Assembly (NCBI GenBank): GCA_944321765.1
Contig: CALUMQ010000029.1
Location: 233,468 to 297,467 of the forward strand
Source: an uncultured Alistipes sp.
GTDB taxonomy: Bacteria; Bacteroidota; Bacteroidia; Bacteroidales; Rikenellaceae
DNA length: 64,000 nucleotides
Reading direction: 5' to 3'
In this document: one piece after another, positions 54,700 to 63,255 of the stretch
Layout of the letters: every line of letters starts with the position of its first letter
Position numbering within the stretch: the stretch's first letter is position 1
Program-made: the position numbers and the translations under genes
Notes under the pieces: generated by a model
Told to the model about the DNA's origin: nothing
The model's database searches: none
What the model saw: the letters and a program-made list of their open reading frames with translations, nothing else

Positions 54700-55929
54700 A
54701 TGTGGTTATATAATCTCGGTATGATTCTTTATGTCTGGGCCGTACGCCTTGCGGCCTTCCGGCATAAAAAAGCCCGACTCTGGATCGACGGACGCAAAAA
54801 GCTTTTCCGCCGCATGCGTGAGGCCATCGACCCTTCGGCCCGCATCATCTGGATACACGTCGCCTCGCTCGGCGAGTTCGAACAGGGACGCCCGATCATC
54901 GAGAAACTGCGCAAGACGCATCCCGAATACAAACTGCTGCTCACCTTCTTCTCTCCCTCGGGCTACGAGATCCGCAAAGACTACAAAGGCGTCGACTACC
55001 TCTTCTATCTGCCGATCGACACCCCGCGCAACGCCCGCCGGTTCCTCGACATTGCCCATCCCGAAATCGCCATCTTTGTCAAATACGAGTATTGGCTCAA
55101 TCTGCTGCGCGAGCTGCGCCGCCGTAAGGTCCGCACCTACGTCGTTTCGGCCATCTTCCGCCGCAACTCGATCTTCTTCCGTCCCTACGGAGGATGGTGG
55201 CGCCAGGCGCTGGAGACCTTCGACGTGCTCTTCGTCCAGAACGAGGAGTCGAAAAAGCTGCTCGCCACACTGGGATTCGACAACGTGCTGGTCGCCGGAG
55301 ATACGCGCTTTGACCGGGTGGCGGAGATCACCCGAACGGCCAAGCGGATCGATGTCGTCGACCGCTTCAAGGGAGACAACCGCCTCTTTGTAGCTGGATC
55401 GACCTGGGGCCCCGACGAGGAGCTTCTCATCCGGCTGATCAACGATAATCCGGAGGTGAAGTTCATCATCGCCCCGCACGAAATGGACGAGGGGCGCATC
55501 GCCCGCATCATCGACGAGGTGAAGGGCGGGACGCTGCGCTACACGCAATGTACGTCACGCACCGGCTACGGATCGCGTCAGGTGCTGATTCTCGACACGG
55601 TGGGCATCCTCGCCTCGGTATACAGCTATGCCACGTGGGCCTACATCGGCGGAGGCTTCGGTGTCGGCATCCACAACACGCTGGAGGCCGCGACCTTCGG
55701 GCTTCCGATCGCCTTCGGTCCCAACTACGAGAAGTTCAAGGAGGCGCGCGACCTGGTGACGCTCGGCGCTGCACGGTCGATTACCGACTACACGCAGTTG
55801 CGCGAGTGGTTTACGCCGCTGCGCGACAACGAAGTCTTCCTGCAGAAGACCAGCCGCATCGCCAAGGACTACACGACACGTCACCAGGGTGCCACGTCGA
55901 TCATCATCCAGACCATCTTTCAAGAGTAA
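54700..55929 (+). CDS. waaA: 3-deoxy-D-manno-octulosonic acid transferase
   Basis: 409 residues, as expected. Transfers Kdo to lipid A precursor at the inner membrane. An N-terminal hydrophobic anchor precedes the GT30 domain: WIHVASLGEFEQGRPIIEKL (with the acceptor-side Glu), FFRPYGGWWRQALETFD, VAGSTWGPDEELLI, FIIAPHEMDEGRI and YIGGGFGVGIHNTLEAATFG, the nucleotide-sugar loop. Own promoter; a terminator at 56042-56073 follows. Confidence 0.94.
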   Translation: MWLYNLGMILYVWAVRLAAFRHKKARLWIDGRKKLFRRMREAIDPSARIIWIHVASLGEFEQGRPIIEKLRKTHPEYKLLLTFFSPSGYEIRKDYKGVDYLFYLPIDTPRNARRFLDIAHPEIAIFVKYEYWLNLLRELRRRKVRTYVVSAIFRRNSIFFRPYGGWWRQALETFDVLFVQNEESKKLLATLGFDNVLVAGDTRFDRVAEITRTAKRIDVVDRFKGDNRLFVAGSTWGPDEELLIRLINDNPEVKFIIAPHEMDEGRIARIIDEVKGGTLRYTQCTSRTGYGSRQVLILDTVGILASVYSYATWAYIGGGFGVGIHNTLEAATFGLPIAFGPNYEKFKEARDLVTLGAARSITDYTQLREWFTPLRDNEVFLQKTSRIAKDYTTRHQGATSIIIQTIFQE

Positions 55930-56041
55930 ACCCGGTCTCCATGGGGGGGGGTGAGGCACGCCCGAAACAGGAGACCGGACGGTTTCCAGAGGCATCCGCA
56001 CAAAGAAGCACAAGGCCGGGGAAACCAGAGAGAAATACCAA

Positions 56042-56073
56042 AACGCCCTGCAAACCCGAAAGGTTGCAGGGCG
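56042..56073. terminator. Terminator between waaA and the cysteine desulfidase gene
   Basis: Perfect 11-base arms ACGCCCTGCAA and TTGCAGGGCGT, between convergent genes. The T run is short. Confidence 0.7.
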
Positions 56074-56102
56074 TATTTCATTGGCCGGATAGCGAACCGG
56101 GC

Positions 56103-57392
56103 TCAACAACACTTATGCGTCATGATGTCAAGCACCAGCCGATCGGTCTCGTTCATTCCGTCACGGCCGATCTTGGTCAGATTGCGGATACAGCGGTCGA
56201 CATCCTCCTCGATGATTCCCTCCACGGAGCTGACACACCGTCCGTCCATGGCCATCATCGCCGACAGCACGGCCGTCGAAACGCCGCTAGTGAGTTTCAT
56301 CGCACAACTCGGCTTGGCTCCGTCGCAGATCATGCCTGTCAGATTGGCAATCATGTTCTTCACCGCCGCCGCCACCTCGTCGTAGCCGCCGCCCATGAGG
56401 TAGGTAATGCCGCAACTCGATCCCGTGGCCGCCACGACACATCCGCACAGGGCCGACAGGCGTCCGAGACTCTGCTTGATGTAGACAACCGTCAGGTGGC
56501 TCAGCGCCAGAGCGCGAATCGTCTGCTCCTCCGTGGCTCCGGTCTCCTCGGCATAGACCACCACCGGGAGTGTCGCGGCGATCCCCTGGTTGCCGCTTCC
56601 CGAGTTGCTCATCACGGGAATCATCGCTCCGGCCATCCGCGCATCGCAGGCCGCTGACGTATAGGAGAGAATCCGCGTAAAGATGCTGTCCCCCATCACC
56701 CGCCGTTCGCGGTCGCAGCGCAGCGTGCGCCCCACGCAATGTCCATACTCTGCGGAGAGCGATGCCTCGGCGGCGGCCTTGTTCAACCGGCGTGTTTCGA
56801 GGATGAAGCGCAGTTCGTCGAGCGGCGTGGTCATGGCAAACTCCCACACGCGGCGCAGCGTCAGCGGCACCTCACCCTCCTCCTCATCCTCGGACGAGGC
56901 GCTCCGTTTGTCGAGCAACACCTCACCGTCACGTTCAACGTAGACAAACGTCGTATGTCCTCCGGCAATCACGGCCGTCGCCTTGTGCCCTGACGCCTCG
57001 ACCTCGACCTCGATGTAGAGTTTCTCAGTAATACCCTCCTTCAACGAGATCGCGATGCACTTCCGGTCGATCATCTGCCGTCCGTGCTCCACAGCCTCGG
57101 GCGTAACGTCGCGCAGCACCTCCAACTGGTATTCCGAGCGTCCGATTGTCGCTCCGAGAGCCACGGCAATCGGCAGACCGATCATCCCCGTACCGGGAAT
57201 GCCTACGCCCATGGCGTTCTTGAGGATGTTGGCGCTCAGGCGCACGGTGATCCGTTCAGGCTCCGCACCCAGCGTTTCGGCGGCGCGTGCCGTACACAGC
57301 GCCACGGCAATCGGTTCGGTACACCCGATGGCCGGAACCACTTCCCGGTGAATCAGGTCAATAATGCGTTTGCGTTCTTGTTCAGGCAGCAT
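56103..57392 (-). CDS. L-cysteine desulfidase / serine dehydratase-like Fe-S enzyme
   Basis: 429 residues. Family motifs of UPF0597 (CyuA/YhaM-like): VVPAIGCTEPIAVALCTARA, MGVGIPGTGMIGLPIAVALG, SNSGSGNQGIAATLPVVVYA, ATGSSCGITYLMGG and ICDGAKPSCAMKL. Conserved Cys residues fit a [4Fe-4S] cluster. Members release sulfide, pyruvate and ammonia from cysteine in anaerobes. Minus strand, single gene; TATCTTTG at 57416-57423 (minus) is a likely -7 box. Confidence 0.88.
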   Translation of the reverse strand: MLPEQERKRIIDLIHREVVPAIGCTEPIAVALCTARAAETLGAEPERITVRLSANILKNAMGVGIPGTGMIGLPIAVALGATIGRSEYQLEVLRDVTPEAVEHGRQMIDRKCIAISLKEGITEKLYIEVEVEASGHKATAVIAGGHTTFVYVERDGEVLLDKRSASSEDEEEGEVPLTLRRVWEFAMTTPLDELRFILETRRLNKAAAEASLSAEYGHCVGRTLRCDRERRVMGDSIFTRILSYTSAACDARMAGAMIPVMSNSGSGNQGIAATLPVVVYAEETGATEEQTIRALALSHLTVVYIKQSLGRLSALCGCVVAATGSSCGITYLMGGGYDEVAAAVKNMIANLTGMICDGAKPSCAMKLTSGVSTAVLSAMMAMDGRCVSSVEGIIEEDVDRCIRNLTKIGRDGMNETDRLVLDIMTHKCC

Positions 57393-57462
57393 AAACAGTC
57401 GTTTTTCTCGAACAACAAAGATACGAAAATTTCACTACATTTGCCGCGAAGAACCGTATCAA

Positions 57463-58059
57463 ATGGAAAAGCTCCAAAACCGCCCCTGGAAGGTACTGAA
57501 AAGCGAATACCTGGCCCGCAAGCCCTGGTTCACCGTACGTCACGAGAGCCTTGAACTGCCCGACGGGCGTCTTGTCCCCGACTACTATGTCTTCGAGTAC
57601 CCCGACTGGATCAATGTCATCGCCCTGACGCGTGACGGACACTTCGTAATGATCGACCAATACCGGCATGCGCTCGCGGAGACTCGCTACGAGATTCCGG
57701 CAGGTGTCAGCGAACCTTCCGACGCCTCGATGCTGGCCGCCGCGCAGCGCGAGCTGGCCGAGGAGACCGGATACGGCGGCGGACAGTGGCAGCAGCTGAT
57801 GGTCGTGGCACCGAATCCCGCCACGCAGAACAATCTCACGTACTGCTTTCTGGCAACGGGGGTCGAGCCGCTGGGCGACCAGCACCTCGATCCGACGGAG
57901 GACCTGCGCGTACACCTGATGACGCGCCGCGAGGTGCTTGACCTGCTGCGTCGGGGCGAGATCCGACAGGCGCTGATGGCAGCTCCCCTGTGGCGCTACT
58001 TTGCCGAACATCCCGATCCGGAGGACAACGCCCCGGACACTCCGTCATCGGAGAGATAA
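57463..58059 (+). CDS. Nudix hydrolase, ADP-ribose pyrophosphatase-like
   Basis: 198 residues from ATG 57463, 20 bases after a -7 box TACATTTG (57436-57443). Starts like ADP-ribose/GDP-mannose-type Nudix enzymes (VRHESLELPDGRLVPDYYVF; VIALTRDGHFVMIDQYRHAL). The Nudix box IPAGVSEPSDASMLAAAQRE and LAEETGYG keeps REL-EETG, but the first Glu is Asp and there is one extra residue before RE. Substrate not fixed. Confidence 0.85.
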   Translation: MEKLQNRPWKVLKSEYLARKPWFTVRHESLELPDGRLVPDYYVFEYPDWINVIALTRDGHFVMIDQYRHALAETRYEIPAGVSEPSDASMLAAAQRELAEETGYGGGQWQQLMVVAPNPATQNNLTYCFLATGVEPLGDQHLDPTEDLRVHLMTRREVLDLLRRGEIRQALMAAPLWRYFAEHPDPEDNAPDTPSSER

Positions 58060-58062
58060 AAC

Positions 58063-58096
58063 AACGGAGCGGTTCCGAATCGGGAACCGCTCCGTT
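58063..58096. terminator. Bidirectional terminator between the Nudix and nitroreductase genes
   Basis: Perfect 14-base arms (58063-58076, 58083-58096) with a 6-base loop, between convergent genes; A- and T-rich flanks are modest. Confidence 0.8.
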
Positions 58097-58135
58097 CTGT
58101 TTTGCGGCAGGTGGCAGCGAAGTCGCCATGCACCG

Positions 58136-58813
58136 CTATTTGCCGACGGTCTGGGCCAGGGCCACGAAGCAGCCGCTTTGAGCAAGTCCGAGCGCCGCAA
58201 GCAACTCCGGTTCGGGAGCACTGCCCCGCGTAATGGAGCGCAGGCCGTGGCCCGCCGTATAGAGGTTGACGTTTTCGGCATATCCCGCGGCGTCCTGTCC
58301 GCAAAGGCAGCGCACCTTGTCATCGGGAATATTTTTCCCGGCATACGCCGCCGGATCGGCCACATAGACTAGATTGAGCGGTGCTCCGAAGGCAAACTCC
58401 TGCATCGCCGCCAGATTGCGATAATCCCCCTCCAACACGCGTACCAGCTTGTGCGCCTTCGAGTCGTAAAGGTAGACGCCCTCGGCAAAGAAGGCATAGA
58501 CACGAATCGGATAGAGCGCCAGGGCCGACGGAGCCGTCAGACGCCCCTCGCCGGGACGGTTCTCCCCGGCGGCGGCCCACAGCACACCCGAAAGTTCCTC
58601 GAGCGTCAGCGGCTCGGCGGAGTATTCACGCCACGAGCGGCGGTTCCACAGCGCTTCGTTGATCGTCGCACCGCCTACGCTGTCGGGCTTCACCAGGGCA
58701 ATCTCCGCACCGTAGGTCACTTCGGTTTTCGGGCTCCCGGCGGCCGGGCCCGAGGTATTTCCGCAGCATGCCGTCATCATGAAGGCGGCACCTGCCATCC
58801 AAACAGTTTTCAT
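58136..58813 (-). CDS. Nitroreductase-family lipoprotein
   Basis: 225 residues. Lipobox MTAC (Cys16). The chain fits exported nitroreductase-fold (SagB-type) proteins: INEALWNRRSWREYSAEPLT, LEELSGVLWAAAGENRPGEG, APSALALYPIRVYAF, and a C-terminal LRSITRGSAPEPELLAALGL. It may bind FMN, but an exported location is unusual for a flavin reductase. Substrate unknown; single gene on the minus strand. Confidence 0.8.
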   Translation of the reverse strand: MKTVWMAGAAFMMTACCGNTSGPAAGSPKTEVTYGAEIALVKPDSVGGATINEALWNRRSWREYSAEPLTLEELSGVLWAAAGENRPGEGRLTAPSALALYPIRVYAFFAEGVYLYDSKAHKLVRVLEGDYRNLAAMQEFAFGAPLNLVYVADPAAYAGKNIPDDKVRCLCGQDAAGYAENVNLYTAGHGLRSITRGSAPEPELLAALGLAQSGCFVALAQTVGK

Positions 58814-58924
58814 CGTTTGAGCGTTTTTTGATCGTTACAGACAAATATACGAAATTTCCCGCGACAAACCCACGATTCCGCACAACGGAACGGGCTCTTC
58901 TCACACCTCACGGGCCGACACCCC

Positions 58925-60115
58925 CTACTCCATGTATCCCGACACCGACAGCGGCTCATCGTCCACCGAAACCGTCACCTCGGTCAACTCGTCCCGGGCA
59001 TTGGCATAACGGAACGTATAGGTCCGGTGCTTCTCGAGCAGGATGCGGAATCCATCGTTCATGTCCTGCTGCGGGGAGGCCGTGCGGCCGCCGCCCACCT
59101 GCTCCGTGCCGCAGAAGACATCGACGTTCGCCGCCACACGTCCGGCCGAGGTTCCTTCGACAGCCGGCGTGCGGTACATCGTGAAGGTTACCGGAACATG
59201 GGTCTGCGCCGCCAGACGCCGGTCGTTCTCCGCAGCAAAGGCCTCGCGGTAACGGCGTGTCACCTCCACGCCGTGCACGTCCCGCGACGTTTCGCTCCAC
59301 ACCATCGGGAACCAGTCGCCCGTGGGTCGGAACGACACGGCATAGATCGCATGCGTCCGTTCGCCCTCCGCAGCCTGTCCGGCATCGGCCAGAAACCAGG
59401 CGTGGTCAAATCCGGCGAAGTAATACTCCGTAAAGTGCCAGCTGCCGTCGAACCACACCTCGGTCCAGCTGTGGTTGCCGCGATCGTCGTGCCACGCAGG
59501 GGTTCCGACAAACCGCGCGGGGATGCCCACGGCCCGCAGCGCATCGACCAGCAGCACCGACAGTCCCGTGCAGGAGGCCATGCCCTGGCGCATCGACTCC
59601 GCGGGGCTCTGGTTGGTCTTCTCTCGCAGCGTATTGTACTCCACGCCGACCCGTTCGACAATAGCCCGGTTTACCGCCTCGGCCGCCTCGCGCATCGTGC
59701 GGCAGTCGGCGACGACCGGCGCGAAGCGTTCGAGAAAATCAGCCCGCCACGCATCGCGCACCTCGTCGACCACGGCATAGGGAACCACCTCGTTCAAAAA
59801 GATCGAATCGGGCAGCGTCCGGGTCCAGGCAAAACGTTCGCGGGCCCGACAGGCGCAGGAGACATTCTCACGCAGCAGATCGAGGCGCATTGTATCGCGG
59901 TCGCCCGCCGGCATCCAGGCGATCAGGTAGGCCATCGCCTCACGTTCGGCGCGCGGCGTGTCACGCAACAGTTGCCGCAGGCTGTCGGCCCGCGGGCACT
60001 CGGCGAGCGCCGCATCGAGCAGCGGATCATAGGTCGCGGGAATGCCGCCTCCATAGCGGCTGCCGCCGCAGGCACAGAGGCCCAGACAGCACACAAGGGT
60101 CAGGAGTCGTATCAT
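58925..60115 (-). CDS. Transglutaminase-domain lipoprotein
   Basis: 396 residues. Lipobox LCAC (Cys16). After a helical part, the transglutaminase-like core shows Cys in RQGMASCTGLSVLLVDALRA and His in GNHSWTEVWFDGSWHF, then an Asp downstream (GFDHAWFL), so a triad is plausible. A beta-sandwich C-terminal region (THVPVTFTMYRTPAVEG; FRYANARDELTEVTVSVDDE) follows. The start overlaps the cutC stop by three bases (ATGA), so the two are translated together. Target unknown. Confidence 0.85.
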   Translation of the reverse strand: MIRLLTLVCCLGLCACGGSRYGGGIPATYDPLLDAALAECPRADSLRQLLRDTPRAEREAMAYLIAWMPAGDRDTMRLDLLRENVSCACRARERFAWTRTLPDSIFLNEVVPYAVVDEVRDAWRADFLERFAPVVADCRTMREAAEAVNRAIVERVGVEYNTLREKTNQSPAESMRQGMASCTGLSVLLVDALRAVGIPARFVGTPAWHDDRGNHSWTEVWFDGSWHFTEYYFAGFDHAWFLADAGQAAEGERTHAIYAVSFRPTGDWFPMVWSETSRDVHGVEVTRRYREAFAAENDRRLAAQTHVPVTFTMYRTPAVEGTSAGRVAANVDVFCGTEQVGGGRTASPQQDMNDGFRILLEKHRTYTFRYANARDELTEVTVSVDDEPLSVSGYME

Positions 60116-60858
60116 CGTTCACAAGTTTCAAGTTCACGAAGAATCTGCCGGATTTTGCTCTCGTCGGCGCACGCCACGGCGTATTCGGGAACTCCCTCCA
60201 CGCCTCCCATCGAGACCCGCGGGTTACGGAAGCGCATGCGGCTCTCCCGCCAACCCCGGGCGCTGAAGTGCAGGGCGTCAACACCCGTCGCGGCCAGCAG
60301 CCGGGCATTCGAGGCATCAACGCCGCTGCCGGCCATGATCTCGACACGTCCGGCCGACGCCTCCACCAGCCGCCGAAGCATATCGATCCCCTCGACAGCC
60401 TTATTGCAGCCCCCGGAGGTGAGAATCCGCCGGCACCCGCAGGCAATGACCGCCTCGAGCGCCTCCAGCGGATCACGAGCCATGTCGAACGCCCGGTGGA
60501 AGGTTACCTCCCGACCGTCGGCCTCGGCAACAAGCCGTTGCAGCCGCACACGGTCCACCTCGCCGTCGGGCGTCAGCACGCCCAGCACCACGCCGTCGGC
60601 CCCCGCAGCGCAGGCGAAGCGAATATCCTCGGCCATCTGCTCCGTCTCCTCGTCGGAATAGCAGAAGTCGCCGCCCCGCGGACGGATCATCACCTGCAGG
60701 CCGAGGCCCGGCACACGGCGGGCCCGGCGGATTGCAGCAGCCGAGGGGGTGGTCCCACCCTCCCAGGGCGAGGCGCACAGCTCGACACGCGAAACGCCGC
60801 AGCGTGCAGCCGTGAGGCACGCCTCGACACTATATGCACAAAGTTCGGTCGTTATCAT
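60112..60858 (-). CDS. cutC: CutC family protein
   Basis: 248 residues from ATG 60858; an upstream extension to 60930 is not supported. CutC signatures: TELCAYSVEACLTAARCGVS, RVELCASPWEGGTTPS, VMIRPRGGDFCYSDEE, VTFHRAFDM, ILTSGGCNKAVEGIDML and IMAGSGVDASNARLL. Originally linked to copper homeostasis, though the biochemical role of the family is uncertain. A -7 box TATCTTTG at 60928-60935 (minus) lies 69 bases upstream. Leads the cutC-transglutaminase unit. Confidence 0.92.
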   Translation of the reverse strand: MITTELCAYSVEACLTAARCGVSRVELCASPWEGGTTPSAAAIRRARRVPGLGLQVMIRPRGGDFCYSDEETEQMAEDIRFACAAGADGVVLGVLTPDGEVDRVRLQRLVAEADGREVTFHRAFDMARDPLEALEAVIACGCRRILTSGGCNKAVEGIDMLRRLVEASAGRVEIMAGSGVDASNARLLAATGVDALHFSARGWRESRMRFRNPRVSMGGVEGVPEYAVACADESKIRQILRELETCER

Positions 60859-61000
60859 GCAGAAAAAAAGTTTGAGCAAAACGGAAGCCCGCCACGGCCG
60901 CTCGGCAGCAGCCCACGGGCGGAGTCTCAAAGATAGCGCTTTTTACGGTTCGATGCATCCCCGCTGCGCGATAAATTCCCGCACCTGCACCGCAAAGGCA

Positions 61001-61036
61001 CAAAAAAAGAGGAGAACTCCTCTTGCAAGGAATTCT
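61001..61036 (-). terminator. Terminator of hsp20
   Basis: AGGAGAACTCC and GGAATTCTCCT pair with one mismatch; on the minus strand a T run (A run at 61001-61008 on plus) follows. Confidence 0.75.
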
Positions 61037-61061
61037 CCTCCGTTGTGCGGAAGCCGTGCAA

Positions 61062-61499
61062 TTATTTGACTTCGATCTGGCGCGAAGCGGCAGCAGCCTC
61101 GGTAATCTTTTTCTTCGGGATCTCGATGCACATCACACCGTTCTCCACCTTGGCCGAGATCTTGTCTCGCTCGACGTTGTCGGGCAGCAACAGACTCTGC
61201 TGGAACTGCGTGTAGGAGAATTCCCGACGCAGGTAGGTGCCTTTGTGCTTCTTGTCCTCCTCCTTGTCTTCGGCCTTCTTCTCCATCGAGATGATCAGCT
61301 CGTTATCCTCGTTGATATGGACCTTGAAATCCTCCTTGGTCATACCCGGAGCCGCAACTTCGATTTTATACTCGTCGTCGTTCTCGAGGATGTTGACGGC
61401 AGGAGCCGTGGTGTTGCGACGCTCCATGAGCCAACCGTCATTCAAGAAATCATTGAAAATGCTCGGCAACCAATTTTGATTACGTCTTGCAGGTACCAT
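61062..61499 (-). CDS. Hsp20 small heat-shock protein
   Basis: 145 residues. ATP-independent chaperone that holds unfolding proteins in oligomers. The N-terminus (LPSIFNDFLNDGW) is typical for Bacteroidetes Hsp20; the alpha-crystallin domain spans about 30-135 (APAVNILENDDEYKIEVAAP; GTYLRREFSYTQFQQSLLLP; AKVENGVMCIEIPKKK). The start at 61499 is set by a Shine-Dalgarno-like AAGGAGG eight bases upstream, rare in this phylum. Confidence 0.95.
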   Translation of the reverse strand: MVPARRNQNWLPSIFNDFLNDGWLMERRNTTAPAVNILENDDEYKIEVAAPGMTKEDFKVHINEDNELIISMEKKAEDKEEDKKHKGTYLRREFSYTQFQQSLLLPDNVERDKISAKVENGVMCIEIPKKKITEAAAASRQIEVK

Positions 61500-61507
61500 A
61501 ATTTTGT

Positions 61508-61514
61508 CCTCCTT
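61508..61514 (-). promoter_or_regulatory. Shine-Dalgarno sequence of hsp20
   Basis: AAGGAGG on the minus strand, 8 bases before ATG 61499. It is the clearest Shine-Dalgarno match among the starts I checked. Confidence 0.6.
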
Positions 61515-61617
61515 AGGTTATTTTAGTTTAACATTGTTTTCATTTCCACCGCCCCTTGCGGAGCGGTTTCACCCCCTACATTGTCAAATCCCGTGCCAAG
61601 TGCTTACGGCAGAAAAA

Positions 61618-61644
61618 TTGTCACATGTTGTCACGTTTTGTCAC
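61618..61644. repeat. Three TTGTCAC direct repeats at 10-base spacing
   Basis: TTGTCAC occurs at 61618, 61628 and 61638, exactly one helical turn apart, with a related TTGTCAA at 61581. They lie between the divergent hsp20 and acetyltransferase genes. The array looks like an operator for a phased-binding protein; no known regulator is identified. Confidence 0.5.
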
Positions 61645-61706
61645 TACCTGCCACAAAACCGGAAAATACGTCCTGCCAATCCGACACATCCCGACAAACA
61701 AATGCG

Positions 61707-61714
61707 TATCTTTG
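61707..61714 (+). promoter_or_regulatory. -7 box before the acetyltransferase gene
   Basis: TATCTTTG, a perfect TAnnTTTG, ends 5 bases before ATG 61720. It implies a leader of almost no length. No -33 match is clear. Confidence 0.35.
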
Positions 61715-61719
61715 TCGGC

Positions 61720-62301
61720 ATGGAGAGAAACGAGACACTCATCTTCCGGCATGCCGCACCGGAGGACGTGGAGCGCATTCTGCAGATCATCGCCCAGGCG
61801 CAGCGGCAGATGCGCGAAGCGGGGAGTCAGCAATGGCAAAACGGCTACCCGGCGCGCGAACACATCGATGCCGACCTGCGGCACGGATACGGATATGTGC
61901 TGCAGCGCCCCGACACGGAGGACACGAAGAACACGGAGGCCGCACAGGCGGTCATCGCCTACGGAGCCGTGGTGTTCGAAGGCGAGAAAGCCTACGACGC
62001 TCTCTACGAAGGGGCGTGGCTCGGCGAGGGCCGTTACGTTGTGCTGCATCGCCTGGCCGTGGCTGACGGAGAGAAGGAACATGGCGTGGCGGGCGAATTT
62101 TTCCACCGCACGGAGCGTCTGGCCCGCAAGCGTGGCGTGGCATCATTCCGCGTAGACACGAACTTCGACAACCACCGAATGCTGCATATCCTTCCGCGCG
62201 AAGGATTTACCTACTGCGGAAAGGTTCGGTATGAAAGCGGCGAACGCCTGGCCTTCGAGAAACGCTTCGACGCGGCGCAAACAAAGCACAAAGATAAATA
62301 A
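61720..62301 (+). CDS. GNAT-family N-acetyltransferase
   Basis: 193 residues from ATG 61720; ATG 61702 adds six residues and overlaps a -7 box, so it is less likely. GNAT features: an N-terminal LIFRHAAPEDVERILQIIAQ, a central strand (VIAYGAVVFEGEKAYDAL), the acetyl-CoA part around YVVLHRLAVADGEKEHGVAG, and FRVDTNFDNHRMLHILPREG then FTYCG, as in RimI-like acetyltransferases. Substrate unknown. It is followed by 158 bases to tRNA-Phe. Confidence 0.88.
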   Translation: MERNETLIFRHAAPEDVERILQIIAQAQRQMREAGSQQWQNGYPAREHIDADLRHGYGYVLQRPDTEDTKNTEAAQAVIAYGAVVFEGEKAYDALYEGAWLGEGRYVVLHRLAVADGEKEHGVAGEFFHRTERLARKRGVASFRVDTNFDNHRMLHILPREGFTYCGKVRYESGERLAFEKRFDAAQTKHKDK

Positions 62302-62390
62302 GTCCGAAAGCTTATAGGGAGAACAAGAAGCCGCTGCCGCTGCCGGAACAACGGGAAGAGACAAAAAAGCGAGAATTTTTCACCGGAGAC

Positions 62391-62420
62391 TTGCAGAATC
62401 GAAAATTTTGCTTACCTTTG
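62391..62420 (+). promoter_or_regulatory. Promoter of tRNA-Phe
   Basis: TTG (62391-62393), a 19-base spacer and TACCTTTG (62413-62420), 39 bases before the tRNA. Confidence 0.65.
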
Positions 62421-62459
62421 CACCACGATCTGACACAATGACGTGGCTGAATCGCGGAT

Positions 62460-62532
62460 GGTGCCATAGCTCAGTTGGTAGAGCAAAGGACTGAAAATCC
62501 TTGTGTCCCCGGTTCGATTCCTGGTGGTACCA
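62460..62532 (+). tRNA. tRNA-Phe (GAA)
   Basis: 73 bases. Acceptor arms GGTGCCA and TGGTACC pair with one wobble. The D-arm is GCTCAGTTGGTAGAGC, the anticodon stem-loop AGGACTGAAAATCCT gives GAA and the T-arm GGTTCGATTCC is intact. Discriminator A; no CCA encoded. Confidence 0.95.
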
Positions 62533-62558
62533 CTTTGAAGAGAAGCAAAAAGTTGCAA

Positions 62559-62591
62559 AACCCTGATTTCCAAACGAAATCAGGGTTTTCT
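62559..62591 (+). terminator. Terminator of tRNA-Phe
   Basis: Perfect 11-base arms AACCCTGATTT and AAATCAGGGTT around a 6-base loop, followed by a T-rich tail. Confidence 0.85.
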
Positions 62592-62631
62592 CTTTTTGTC
62601 GGCAACGCAAAAACCAGCGGTTTTCGGCACC

Positions 62632-62681
62632 TTTTGGTGGAGCAATCGGTGGAGATAAAACCACCCCATTTATCTCCACCG
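62632..62681. repeat. GGTGGAG repeats and perfect 13-base hairpin
   Basis: CGGTGGAGATAAA (62647-62659) and TTTATCTCCACCG (62669-62681) are perfect inverted arms with a 9-base loop. A further GGTGGAG lies just upstream (about 62636). It may be an attachment or recombination relic beside tRNA-Phe; it has no T run. Confidence 0.45.
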
Positions 62682-62828
62682 AATTCGCGTTTTTGTCGCT
62701 GAACTGCCATATTTTGCGCAGAGCCAAACCAGGTCGGATTTTCTACAGCGGCCTCCGTCTCGATGCGCTCCATCATCAACGGGATACGCATCGAAATCAA
62801 CATCCGCAGCGGCTGACGCCGATCCGCC

Positions 62829-63227
62829 ATGTCTCCATCTTCGCCGTCTCCGCGGAACCGGTCTTCATCGGCGTGTAGTCACCCCGGAGTACATCGCCCA
62901 CGACAGCAACGGGACGTAATCCGCTGGCACAGCAACGGCTGGTCGGCCTCCAAGGCCCGCGAGGCGGCCCTTCTGGTCGACTACCTGCACGGCGATCTGG
63001 AACTCACGCCCCAGGCGGTGCGACATGCGCTCGATGCCGGTGACGGGGTCCGTGCCCTCTTTGTCATCGATCTGTTGATCGGCGGGGATCCGCAGGCCGA
63101 AGCGTCGCTCTGCGGCCTGCGGATCGAGGCATTGCGGCTGCTCAGGCATCCGGAGACGGAACGCTATGTCGAGCAGGTGCGGATGCGTTATCCCGCGGCA
63201 CTCGGGAAGACCGGACCGACGGACTGA
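62829..63227 (+). pseudogene. Frameshifted gene of unknown function
   Basis: The 3' part reads continuously as IRWHSNGWSASKAREAALLV then DYLHGDLELTPQAVRHALDA up to a stop at 63227. The preceding 90 bases look coding only if pieced from other frames: SIFAVSAEPVFIGV, then TPEYIAHDSNG, with apparent shifts near 62875 and 62925. I do not recognise the family; such small proteins occur on Bacteroidetes mobile elements. An intact short start (ATG 62829) exists but its first 30 residues are Ser/Pro/Arg-rich and implausible. Decay is therefore the better reading. Confidence 0.4.
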
Positions 63228-63255
63228 CACGGCCGGATTCTTCTTGAAATAGATC

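Noticed and set aside
62471-62830. Minus-strand open frame overlapping tRNA-Phe
   Set aside because: Its C-terminal end is the translated complement of the tRNA, a common artefact.
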